Shown one piece after another: positions 1 through 5,871 of a stretch of 6,348 bases of DNA. The notes under the pieces were generated by a model, which searched no databases, was not told where the DNA came from, and saw nothing but the letters and a program-made list of their open reading frames with translations. Position numbers and translations under genes: made by a program. The stretch is taken from contig NZ_JIBO01000002.1 of assembly GCF_000688655.1 (NCBI RefSeq), positions 73,180-79,527 on the forward strand. Reading direction: 5' to 3'. The DNA comes from Lonsdalea quercina subsp. quercina. GTDB taxonomy: Bacteria; Pseudomonadota; Gammaproteobacteria; Enterobacterales; Enterobacteriaceae. How positions within the stretch are numbered: the stretch's first letter is position 1; every line of letters begins with the position of its first letter.

Positions 1-133
1 TCCCTGGAAGGTCGCAGGCTTAGGGCGAAAGCGGTATATTGAGCGGCATGGCGAGCGCTGTGTGCCGCCCCGTAATAGGCAATGACGTCAATGAGTGTGC
101 CGCAGCACGCCGTTACGTATACAGGAATGTGAT

Positions 134-1144
134 ATGGCTACCATAAAGGATGTTGCCCGTTTGGCGGGTGTCTCAGTTGCGACAGTTTCCCGTGTGATTA
201 ATGACTCCCCCAAGGCCAGCGTGGCGTCGCGTGAGGCCGTGACTCAGGCGATGGTGGCGCTGCGGTATCATCCTAACGCCAACGCGCGCGCGCTGGCGCA
301 GCAGAGCGCCGAGACGATGGGACTGGTGGTGGCGGATGTCTCCGATCCCTTTTTCGGCACGATGGTAAAAGCGGTTGAACAGGTGGCTCAAAGCGCCAGA
401 AAGTTTCTGCTCATCGGCAATGGTTATCACAATGCTGAGCAAGAAAAACAGGCGATCGAACAGCTCATTCGCCACCGTTGTAGCGGTTTGGTGGTCCATG
501 CGAAAATGATCGCTGACGATGAGCTGGCGATATTGATGGACCATATTCCGCATATGGTGCTGATCAATCGGGTGCTTGAAGGTTATGAACATCGTTGCAT
601 CGCGTTGGACGATCGTCAGGGCGCCTTTTTATCCACGCAGCATTTGATTCAGTCAGGCCATCGGCGCATCGGTTTTCTGTGCTCGAACCATCCTATTTCC
701 GATTCCATCGACCGTTTGAAAGGGTATAAAGAGGCGTTGGCTAAACATCAAATTACCTACGATGAACGGCTGGTGGCGCGTTCCACGCCGGACGAAGCGG
801 GCGGCGAAATGGCGATGACGATCCTGCTGAGTCGCGGCGGCAATATGAGCGCGGTGGCCTGCTACAACGATTCGATGGCGGCTGGGGCGCTTTCGGTGCT
901 GGACGATAACGGCATCGCGGTGCCGCAGGCGATGTCGCTGGTAGGATTCGACGACGTACTGATCGCCCGTTATTTGCGTCCGCGTCTGACGACGATCCAC
1001 TACCCTGTATCGGCCATGGCGGTGCAGGCCGCGGAGCTGGCATTAGCGCTGTTTGAAGACAGAGAACCGGCGGAGTCAACGCATCTGTTTCACCCAACGC
1101 TGGTGAGGCGTCAGTCGGTCGCGGCGCCGTCCGAGCCATGTTGA
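134..1144 (+). CDS. galR: Galactose operon repressor GalR (LacI family)
   Basis: A 336-residue LacI/GalR-family transcription factor that, from family knowledge, binds paired operators as a dimer and is released by D-galactose to control galactose uptake and use. Residues 4-23 are the DNA-binding helix-turn-helix (IKDVARLAGVSVATVSRVIN), identical to the E. coli GalR segment I recall. The hinge PNANARALA is at 47-55, and the periplasmic-binding-protein-like effector core fills about 60-330. Likely sugar-pocket segments are DVSDPFFG (68-75), INR (144-146), CYND (243-246) and GFDD (271-274). HTH and core resemble GalR more than the isorepressor GalS. The ATG at 134 is preferred because AGGAA at 123-127 lies 6 bases upstream and the product then starts MATIKDV; the in-frame ATG at 95 would add 13 unrelated residues. 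A -10-like TATATT lies at 35-40 without a good -35. The gene converges on yaaA and its C-terminus is slightly short (E. coli GalR is 343 residues). Confidence 0.95.
   Translation: MATIKDVARLAGVSVATVSRVINDSPKASVASREAVTQAMVALRYHPNANARALAQQSAETMGLVVADVSDPFFGTMVKAVEQVAQSARKFLLIGNGYHNAEQEKQAIEQLIRHRCSGLVVHAKMIADDELAILMDHIPHMVLINRVLEGYEHRCIALDDRQGAFLSTQHLIQSGHRRIGFLCSNHPISDSIDRLKGYKEALAKHQITYDERLVARSTPDEAGGEMAMTILLSRGGNMSAVACYNDSMAAGALSVLDDNGIAVPQAMSLVGFDDVLIARYLRPRLTTIHYPVSAMAVQAAELALALFEDREPAESTHLFHPTLVRRQSVAAPSEPC
769..776 (+). other. Chi octamer (GCTGGTGG)
   Basis: An exact match to the E. coli Chi sequence recognised by RecBCD, inside galR. Single octamers occur by chance, and its activity depends on the host enzyme matching that of E. 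coli. Confidence 0.4.
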
Positions 1145-1615
1145 TGCCGTGGTCTAACGTGCTCGATAGGGGAGATAGTCCTCTATCCCCGGTTTGAGTA
1201 TCGCGCCATGGCCACCGCTGCAACGCCTCTTTATCTTGATACGTCGCTCTGAACGCCTTATTGGAGGTGTGATCCAGAACCCCCTGGATGGCGGTAATAC
1301 TCGCTAGTCCGGCGTTTCCAACGCAAAGTGGCGGTATGATAAAACCGGATGTCGGCATCCGGAATGGCGTCGGCGAGGCGTTTCAGGATTGCCTGACCGA
1401 CGATGCCAGCGTCGTCTCCTGGTTCAAGGCTGTCAGACAACTCCCTGGCGATTTTTCGAATTTCCCTGCCAGCCTTGCTGCAAGGACTGGAGCGTTAAGA
1501 GCGACGACGGGTCGGATGACTGTGTTGGACGGGGGCGGAGGTGTACATCCCAAATGCTTCCACTCACGGCGGCAGAGGGCGGCGAACCGTGGTCCGCCGG
1601 CGGCTTCATCTTTGC
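1145..1615. other. 471-bp interval without an intact gene; possible decayed minus-strand CDS
   Basis: This is the space between the convergent 3' ends of galR and yaaA. No recognisable protein, RNA gene, IS end or repeat is seen. On the minus strand two adjoining open stretches in different frames look protein-like. One, about 1497 down to 1258, contains EIRKIARELSDSLEPGDD and then GIVGQAILKRLADAIPDAD. The other, about 1358 down to 1145, contains ITAIQGVLDHTSNKAFRAT. Together they could be one gene split by a frameshift near 1320-1358. I could not assign either to a family. Plus-strand reading frames are also open here, so the coding signal is ambiguous. The interval might equally be non-coding debris at a rearrangement junction. 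Confidence 0.3.
1169..1190 (+). terminator. Possible weak hairpin downstream of galR
   Basis: Starting 25 bases past the galR stop, GATAG (1174-1178) pairs with CTATC (1183-1187) around a TCCT loop, and GGG (1170-1172) pairs with CCC (1188-1190) across a single bulged A. The following bases are GGTTTGAG, so there is no proper U-tract. It could be a poor intrinsic terminator, or only an RNA 3'-end structure for galR. Confidence 0.3.
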
Positions 1616-2392
1616 CTATGCACGCTCTGCGCGTTTGAAGACCAGCTCGTCCGCTGACGACGCCTCGGCGGCAAAGCCGTATCCCTCAAGATCGAATTCT
1701 TTCAACTGTTCCGGTTTCGTGAGCTGGTTCTGGATGATGAAACGGCTCATCAACCCGCGAGCTTTTTTGGCATAGAAACTGATCACTTTATATTTGCCGT
1801 TTTTCTCATCCAGAAAGACCGGTTTGATAATGCGTGCATTGAGTTTCTTTGGCTTCACGGACTTGAAGTATTCGTCGGAGGCGAGGTTGATCAAAATGTC
1901 GTCGCCTTGCGCTTCCAGCGCCTGATTCAGCGTGCCGGTAATGGTATCGCCCCAGAACTGATACAGATTATCACCCGCCTGATTTTTGAGTTTGATGCCC
2001 ATCTCCAGCCGGTAAGGCTGCATTAAATCCAGCGGCCGCAGTACGCCGTACAGTCCGGAAAGAATACGCATGTGTTGTTGAGCGAATGAAAAATCACGAT
2101 CGCTGAAGTCTTCAGCCGCCAGGCCGGTATAAACGTCGCCTTTGAACGCGAGCAGCGCCTGGCGTGCATTATCCGGCGTAAAATGGGGCTGCCAGTCGTT
2201 GAAGCGCGCCGCGTTGAGTCCGGCCAGTTTGTCGCTGATGCCCATCAGAGAGGATATCTCCGCAGGAGTCAACGTCTTGCAGCGTTCGATGAGCTGGGAC
2301 GAACGCTCCAGCAGTTCTGGCTGAGAATGACGCGTTGTCGGGAGGGGGCTGGTGTAGTCCAGCGTTTTAGCCGGAGAAATCGTGATAAGCAT
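1616..2392 (-). CDS. yaaA: Peroxide stress protein YaaA (UPF0246/DUF328)
   Basis: A 258-residue protein, the same length as E. coli YaaA. In E. coli YaaA belongs to the OxyR regulon, lowers free intracellular iron during hydrogen peroxide stress and so limits Fenton damage; it is cytosolic. Conserved blocks visible are ISPAKTLDY (5-13), [12 protein letters not shown] (53-64), the central [20 protein letters not shown] (111-130), [16 protein letters not shown] (170-185), [12 protein letters not shown] (191-202) and [15 protein letters not shown] (205-219). The ATG at 2390-2392 is chosen because it gives the family N-terminus MLITISPAK and has AGGGA (minus strand of 2401-2405) 8 bases upstream; a longer in-frame ATG at 2432-2434 adds 14 residues not seen in the family. 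It is divergent from talB and convergent with galR. A TAAAAT-like -10 reads on the minus strand at 2422-2427, but its -35 is poor and I see no full OxyR site. Confidence 0.96.
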   Translation of the reverse strand: MLITISPAKTLDYTSPLPTTRHSQPELLERSSQLIERCKTLTPAEISSLMGISDKLAGLNAARFNDWQPHFTPDNARQALLAFKGDVYTGLAAEDFSDRDFSFAQQHMRILSGLYGVLRPLDLMQPYRLEMGIKLKNQAGDNLYQFWGDTITGTLNQALEAQGDDILINLASDEYFKSVKPKKLNARIIKPVFLDEKNGKYKVISFYAKKARGLMSRFIIQNQLTKPEQLKEFDLEGYGFAAEASSADELVFKRAERA

Positions 2393-2729
2393 GAGCAGGT
2401 TCCCTGTGATTTCATTGCGCAATTTTAATAGCACTAATGTAGCAAAAAACGGGCTGACGCCGGGGAAGGAAAGGGCGATGGTTGCGACAGGGGAGGTTAA
2501 TTAACGCGTCTAACTGGAGATTTTTCTCGTTTTTATATCCACAGAGACGAAAATGTTATTCGCGATTATTTTCATTTTTCTTATTGATTTACAAGGTTAA
2601 AATAATAAGAAAACCTAGAGGTAAGCCCATTGTCGGGCCGTCTTGCGTGGGGTTTCGCGCATGTTATCATCAATTTCTGGCGACGGCACCCTGCCACCAG
2701 TTCATGTACTAACAATGAGAAAGGCCAAC
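2393..2729. other. Divergent yaaA/talB control region
   Basis: This 337-bp gene-free interval separates the divergent yaaA and talB starts. It holds the yaaA ribosome binding site on the minus strand, an AT-rich stretch at about 2520-2610 (runs of T and A, likely helping promoter opening or nucleoid-protein binding), and the talB promoter near 2643-2670. A plus-strand reading frame over 2482-2712 is not credible as a gene because it resembles no known protein and spans the promoter. No repeat or RNA gene was recognised. Confidence 0.6.
2643..2670 (+). promoter_or_regulatory. Probable sigma-70 promoter of talB
   Basis: TTGCGT at 2643-2648 (3 of 6 consensus) and TATCAT at 2665-2670 (5 of 6) are separated by 16 bases. 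Transcription would start near 2677, leaving a leader of about 50 bases before the talB ATG. No other pair upstream of talB fits as well. A ribosome binding site AAAGG lies at 2720-2724, 5 bases before the start. Confidence 0.55.
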
Positions 2730-3683
2730 ATGACGGATAAACTGACTTCCCTACGCCAATACACTACGGTGGTGGCTGATACCGGTGATATCGCGGCAAT
2801 GAAACTGTACAAGCCGCAGGATGCCACCACGAACCCTTCTTTGATTTTGAATGCGGCCCAGATCCCGGAATATCGCAAACTGATTGATGACGCCGTGAAC
2901 TGGGCGCGTCAGCAGAGCAACGACCCGGCTCAGCAGGTAACCGACGCCTCCGACAAACTGGCTGTGAACATCGGGCTGGAAATTTTGAAGCTGGTTCCCG
3001 GCCGTGTTTCCACCGAAGTGGATGCTCGACTGTCCTATGACACCGAAGCCAGCGTGGCGAAAGCGAAACGTTTGATCAAACTCTACAACGATGCCGGGAT
3101 CGACAACGAACGTATCCTGATCAAACTGGCTTCTACCTGGCAGGGCATCCGAGCGGCGGCGCAGTTGGAAAAGGAGGGCATCAACTGCAACCTAACGTTA
3201 CTGTTCTCCTTCGCTCAGGCCCGCGCCTGTGCGGAAGCGGGCGTGTTCCTGATCTCACCGTTCGTGGGCCGTATTCTCGACTGGCACAAAGCCAACGGCG
3301 AACAGCAGACGTTTGAACCGCAGGAAGATCCGGGCGTTATCTCGGTGAGTGAAATTTATGATTACTACAAATCTCACGGCTACGAAACGGTGGTTATGGG
3401 GGCAAGCTTCCGTAACAGCGGTGAAATTCTGGCGTTGGCGGGCTGTGACCGTCTGACCATTGCGCCTGCTCTGCTGAAAGAGCTGGCGGAAGCGGAAGGT
3501 AGCGTCGAACGCAAACTGTCTTATAGCGGAGAGATTCAGGCGCGTCCGGCTCCGCTAACGGAATCCGAGTTCTATTGGGAGCATAACCAGGACCCGATGG
3601 CCGTGGATAAATTGGCGGAGGGGATCCGCAAGTTTGCCGTCGACCAGGGCAAGCTGGAAAAAATGATTGCCGATCTGCTGTAA
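2730..3683 (+). CDS. talB: Transaldolase B
   Basis: A cytosolic enzyme of the non-oxidative pentose phosphate pathway. It moves a dihydroxyacetone unit from sedoheptulose 7-phosphate to glyceraldehyde 3-phosphate, giving erythrose 4-phosphate and fructose 6-phosphate. The protein has 317 residues, exactly the E. coli TalB length, with a full-length (beta/alpha)8-barrel. Catalytic residues are in place: Asp17 (VVADTGD), Asn35 (ATTNPS), Glu96 (STEVDARLS) and the Schiff-base Lys132 (ILIKLASTW). [11 protein letters not shown] and VMGASFRN are the expected phosphate-binding region. The start at 2730 gives [10 protein letters not shown] as in E. coli and has AAAGG 5 bases upstream; an in-frame ATG at 2643 would run through the promoter. 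The product matches TalB rather than TalA in my memory of the two. It is transcribed alone, from its own promoter to its own terminator, and faces the minus-strand GGDEF gene. Confidence 0.98.
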   Translation: MTDKLTSLRQYTTVVADTGDIAAMKLYKPQDATTNPSLILNAAQIPEYRKLIDDAVNWARQQSNDPAQQVTDASDKLAVNIGLEILKLVPGRVSTEVDARLSYDTEASVAKAKRLIKLYNDAGIDNERILIKLASTWQGIRAAAQLEKEGINCNLTLLFSFAQARACAEAGVFLISPFVGRILDWHKANGEQQTFEPQEDPGVISVSEIYDYYKSHGYETVVMGASFRNSGEILALAGCDRLTIAPALLKELAEAEGSVERKLSYSGEIQARPAPLTESEFYWEHNQDPMAVDKLAEGIRKFAVDQGKLEKMIADLL

Positions 3684-3709
3684 GACGGCAAAGGCAGTAA
3701 ACATTTCCT

Positions 3710-3739
3710 ACGGCCAGCTATCGCTGGCCGTTTATTTTT
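3710..3739 (+). terminator. Rho-independent terminator of talB
   Basis: ACGGCCAGC (3710-3718) and GCTGGCCGT (3723-3731) form a perfect 9-bp GC-rich stem with a TATC loop, followed by TTTATTTTT through 3739. This is a textbook intrinsic terminator 26 bases past the talB stop. Read on the minus strand the stem has no T-run after it, so it probably works well only for talB. The U-tract overlaps the stop codon of the opposing GGDEF gene (3732-3734). Confidence 0.93.
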
Positions 3740-4817
3740 CAACACGGTTACGGCTTTTCTTCGCAGCGTATAACTTGATGTCGGCCCGATTAATGACTTG
3801 TTCCAACGTTTCTTCGCCAGCCGCGTATTCCACTAAACCAATACTGACGGAGAGATGACGTTTGGATAATTTGTCGTATGTCATTTCGTGGATCGCAAGG
3901 CGAATCCGTTCCGAGACTCTGTAGGCGTTATCCAACGTCGTATTCGGTAATATCACCGCGAATTCGTCGCCGCCCAAACGCCCCAAAATATCGCCTCTGC
4001 GAAAATAGTTTCGGGTAACGTCAGCGACATCTTTCAAGGTTTCATCACCCGCGGCATGGCCTAGCGTATCATTAATTTTCTTGAAGTGATCCAGGTCGAT
4101 CAGCAGGACGCACAGCGGTTGTCGTTGCTGGGTGGCATTGCGCATGACTTTATTAGCGGCATGGTAAAAGGCATCTCTGCGCAGGCAGCCGGTTAGATCG
4201 TCGTAACGCGCGATGGCCGGTAGTTCAATCAGGTACTTTTTTATCAACAGCGCCAGCATCGTCCCGAGAAAAGCGCCAAATAGGCTGATGCTAAGCAGCG
4301 CCACCAACGAACTGAGAGAGGAAAATACGGATCTGAATACAGGCGGTCCACTCAATGTGGCAAACCGGATACGGATACCCACCAGATCATCTGTGGACGA
4401 CAGTAGAGGAAGTACGGACGTTAACTGATCTTCCTTGTTCAACTCCCCTACGGTAGGCAGTTTGCTCTGGCAGACGCGAGCGATCGACTTTTCACTCAAC
4501 GTGATATCAAATGACGAGAGTCGGTGAATACACTCTTTGACGACATCGTTACTTCGGAAAGAAAGAATAATCACTCTGGAGAAGAGCGATTCACCATTTT
4601 TATAGCTATGGTCGCTTTCTACAAGTCCATTACCATTATTAAATGATTCATAGATCTGAATGATATTATCGAAATAGCGTTTTTCTTCCTGCCAATTCTT
4701 TCGCTGCGTGTTCAGCAGAATGCAGGCAGTAATGAGAAATGAGACTATACCAAACAGGATGAACGCGATCGGTGTATGGGATAGGGTTTTTAAAACATTG
4801 CGTTGGAATTTATTCAT
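3732..4817 (-). CDS. Membrane-anchored diguanylate cyclase (GGDEF domain) with periplasmic sensor
   Basis: A 361-residue protein predicted to make cyclic di-GMP from two GTP at the inner membrane, feeding motility, biofilm or exopolysaccharide control. A first membrane helix spans about 16-36 and a second about 170-192. Between them lies a periplasmic segment of about 130 residues with two cysteines (C96, C116) that could form a disulfide; I do not recognise the sensor fold. After the linker DDLTGCL (206-212), the GGDEF domain runs from about 203 to 361. Active-site motif GGDEF is intact (282-286), as are metal and GTP-binding residues in LLIDLDHFKKIND (238-250). RRGD (273-276), five residues before GGDEF, matches the RxxD inhibitory site, so product feedback is expected. 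The domain therefore looks catalytically competent. There is no EAL domain. The ATG at 4815-4817 has only a weak Shine-Dalgarno. The gene lies between talB and mog, which are adjacent in E. coli. No specific gene name can be assigned. Confidence 0.93.
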   Translation of the reverse strand: MNKFQRNVLKTLSHTPIAFILFGIVSFLITACILLNTQRKNWQEEKRYFDNIIQIYESFNNGNGLVESDHSYKNGESLFSRVIILSFRSNDVVKECIHRLSSFDITLSEKSIARVCQSKLPTVGELNKEDQLTSVLPLLSSTDDLVGIRIRFATLSGPPVFRSVFSSLSSLVALLSISLFGAFLGTMLALLIKKYLIELPAIARYDDLTGCLRRDAFYHAANKVMRNATQQRQPLCVLLIDLDHFKKINDTLGHAAGDETLKDVADVTRNYFRRGDILGRLGGDEFAVILPNTTLDNAYRVSERIRLAIHEMTYDKLSKRHLSVSIGLVEYAAGEETLEQVINRADIKLYAAKKSRNRVEK

Positions 4818-4899
4818 TCAGACATCTTATTCGAATTAAATCATTCACCTGGAATAGTTATGCAGGACAATCATAAGTAATATTGAAGAGAAACATTGT

Positions 4900-4931
4900 T
4901 CGCGATACCGCTCGCCAGCGCAGTATCGCGA
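4900..4931. repeat. Long inverted repeat (stem-loop)
   Basis: TCGCGATAC (4900-4908) pairs perfectly with GTATCGCGA (4923-4931). Inside it CGCT (4909-4912) pairs with AGCG (4917-4920) around a CGCC loop, leaving a CA bulge. That gives 13 base pairs in total. It sits 83 bases upstream of the GGDEF start and one base before a second, terminator-like hairpin. It may be an RNA structure or a DNA site; the sequence does not say which. Confidence 0.7.
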
Positions 4932-4932
4932 G

Positions 4933-4955
4933 ACCGCTATTTTGGCGGTTTTATT
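4933..4955 (+). terminator. Orphan terminator-like hairpin on the plus strand
   Basis: ACCGC (4933-4937) pairs with GCGGT (4945-4949) around a seven-base loop TATTTTG, followed by TTTTATT (4949-4955). The shape is that of a short intrinsic terminator reading to the right. No plus-strand gene precedes it: talB ends over 1.2 kb upstream with its own terminator. It might end a small RNA that includes the stem at 4900-4931, or stop antisense transcription. The short stem makes this moderate at best. Confidence 0.45.
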
Positions 4956-4973
4956 CTCAAGTGTCAGTAGTTG

Positions 4974-4991
4974 GCGATAATATATTATCGC
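4974..4991. repeat. Perfect 18-bp palindrome
   Basis: GCGATAATA is followed directly by its reverse complement TATTATCGC, with no spacer. The two-fold symmetry and AT-rich centre fit a site for a dimeric DNA-binding protein, such as a regulator of the GGDEF gene or mog. No known operator consensus was recognised. Confidence 0.5.
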
Positions 4992-5076
4992 ATTCTCGAA
5001 TTCATTTTTTGTCGCATGGAGTTGACCCAAACGCGCCCTCATTCGTCGACAGAAAAATGAAAAAGCAATGAAGTCG

Positions 5077-5113
5077 TGGTGGGTATTTCCTGATAGCCCA
5101 CCAGGGCTATTTT
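5077..5113 (+). promoter_or_regulatory. Mutually exclusive hairpins upstream of mog (possible attenuator)
   Basis: ATAGCCC (5093-5099) pairs with GGGCTAT (5104-5110) around an ACCA loop and is followed by TTTTAG, a weak terminator shape. The same bases can instead join an earlier hairpin, TGGTGGG (5077-5083) with CCCACCA (5097-5103). The two cannot form together. This is the topology of an attenuator or riboswitch expression platform. Against it, the U-tract is short, no conserved aptamer was recognised, and a possible mog promoter lies downstream. Confidence 0.3.
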
Positions 5114-5136
5114 AGAGGGTGCTATTGACGTTGGGC

Positions 5137-5145
5137 TGATAAAAT
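5137..5145 (+). promoter_or_regulatory. Possible extended -10 promoter for mog
   Basis: TGATAAAAT has the extended -10 form TGn followed by TAAAAT (5 of 6 consensus). It would start transcription about 33 bases before the mog ATG. TTGACG at 5125-5130 is a good -35 hexamer but lies only 9 bases upstream, too close to pair with it. Confidence 0.35.
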
Positions 5146-5184
5146 GAGCTTTTCCGAGACAATAAAGGTAGGCACGAGGTCATT

Positions 5185-5763
5185 ATGAACAGTTTGCGCA
5201 TTGGGTTAGTGTCGATTTCTGACAGGGCATCCAGCGGCGTTTATCAGGATAAAGGGATCCCGGTACTGGAAACGTGGCTTTCACAAGCGCTGACGACGCC
5301 GTTTGAGATACAGTCGCGCCTGGTACCGGACGAGCAAGCCCTGATCGAACAGACGCTGTGCGAGCTGGTGGATGAATCCGGCTGTCACCTGGTGCTGACC
5401 ACTGGCGGAACCGGCCCGGCCCGACGCGATGTGACCCCTGATGCCACGCTGGCGGTCGCCGACCGGGAGATGCCGGGATTCGGCGAACAGATGCGGCAGA
5501 TCAGCCTGAAATTCGTTCCGACGGCAATACTGTCGCGTCAGGTGGGGGTAATTCGCAAACAGGCGTTGATTCTGAACCTGCCGGGCCAGCCCAAGTCGAT
5601 TCAAGAGACGCTCGCAGGCCTGAAGGATGATGCGGGTCATGTCATCGTTCCGGGGATTTTCGCGAGCGTTCCCTACTGTATTCAACTGCTGGAAGGTCCC
5701 TATATTGAAACCGATCCTCAGGTCGTGGCCGCTTTCCGTCCTAAAAGCGCGCTTCGCGAGTGA
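5185..5763 (+). CDS. mog: Molybdopterin adenylyltransferase
   Basis: The enzyme, also called MogA, adenylates molybdopterin with ATP so that MoeA can insert molybdate, a late step of molybdenum cofactor synthesis in the cytosol. The product has 192 residues against 195 in E. coli and forms a single MoCF_biosynth domain; the family is trimeric. Visible motifs are SISDRASSGVYQDKG (10-24), the nucleotide-binding LTTGGTGPARRDVTPDAT (71-88), PGFGEQMR (97-104) and NLPGQPKS (131-138). The two aspartates reported as essential in E. coli MogA, Asp49 and Asp82, are conserved. The start is supported by GAGG at 5176-5179, 5 bases before the ATG, and by the E. coli-like N-terminus MNSLRIGLVS. The last few residues differ from E. 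coli, which is minor. There is no sign of an operon with the GGDEF gene, which is on the other strand. The next gene downstream is on the same strand, 108 bases on. Confidence 0.97.
   Translation: MNSLRIGLVSISDRASSGVYQDKGIPVLETWLSQALTTPFEIQSRLVPDEQALIEQTLCELVDESGCHLVLTTGGTGPARRDVTPDATLAVADREMPGFGEQMRQISLKFVPTAILSRQVGVIRKQALILNLPGQPKSIQETLAGLKDDAGHVIVPGIFASVPYCIQLLEGPYIETDPQVVAAFRPKSALRE
5364..5371 (+). other. Chi octamer (GCTGGTGG)
   Basis: A second exact Chi match in the same orientation, inside mog. The same caution applies; I saw no reverse-strand copy in the window. Confidence 0.4.
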
Positions 5764-5871
5764 CCGCAATGCGTTCGGCGCTCGCTCGTCATAAGAATTA
5801 GATGGGGCTGGCTGACGTGAATTTGTCGGTATAGTCATGGTTTAGTAAGGAAACGACAGCGCCTTGATTCA

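Larger units (their letters stand above)
4818..5184. other. 367-bp gene-free, hairpin-rich region between GGDEF gene and mog
   Basis: The region lies between the divergent starts of the GGDEF gene and mog and holds no credible protein gene. Small frames on both strands here (plus 4883-5071, minus 4845-5042) resemble nothing and have no clear ribosome site. It does hold several inverted repeats: a long stem at 4900-4931, a terminator-like hairpin at 4933-4955, an 18-bp perfect palindrome at 4974-4991, and a hairpin pair at 5077-5113. It must also carry the promoters of both flanking genes. It is AT-richer than its neighbours. Confidence 0.6.

Noticed and set aside
43..68. GCGGCA / TGCCGC inverted repeat upstream of galR
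   Set aside because: Six-base arms with a 14-base loop and no T-run; it does not match the GalR operator and is likely chance.
173..592. Minus-strand frame antisense to galR
   Set aside because: Low-complexity, His/Arg-rich shadow of a well-supported gene.
753..1358. Long minus-strand frame of 201 codons over the 3' part of galR
   Set aside because: Most of it is antisense to galR, rich in Pro, Ala, Arg and Ser as shadow frames are. Only the part beyond galR is discussed, as a possible remnant.
2401..2450. Possible OxyR site upstream of yaaA (ATAG near 2429)
   Set aside because: Only one half-element fits; the spaced ATAG/CTAT repeat pattern expected for OxyR is absent. Direct regulation would need a binding assay.
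2482..2712. Plus-strand frame of 76 codons upstream of talB
   Set aside because: It covers the AT-rich control region and the talB promoter, resembles no family, and lacks a convincing ribosome site.
4845..5042. Minus-strand frame of 65 codons in the hairpin-rich interval
   Set aside because: Resembles nothing I recognise and runs through the inverted repeats, which explain the sequence better.
5281..5838. Minus-strand frame of 185 codons over mog
   Set aside because: Antisense shadow of a clearly conserved gene.
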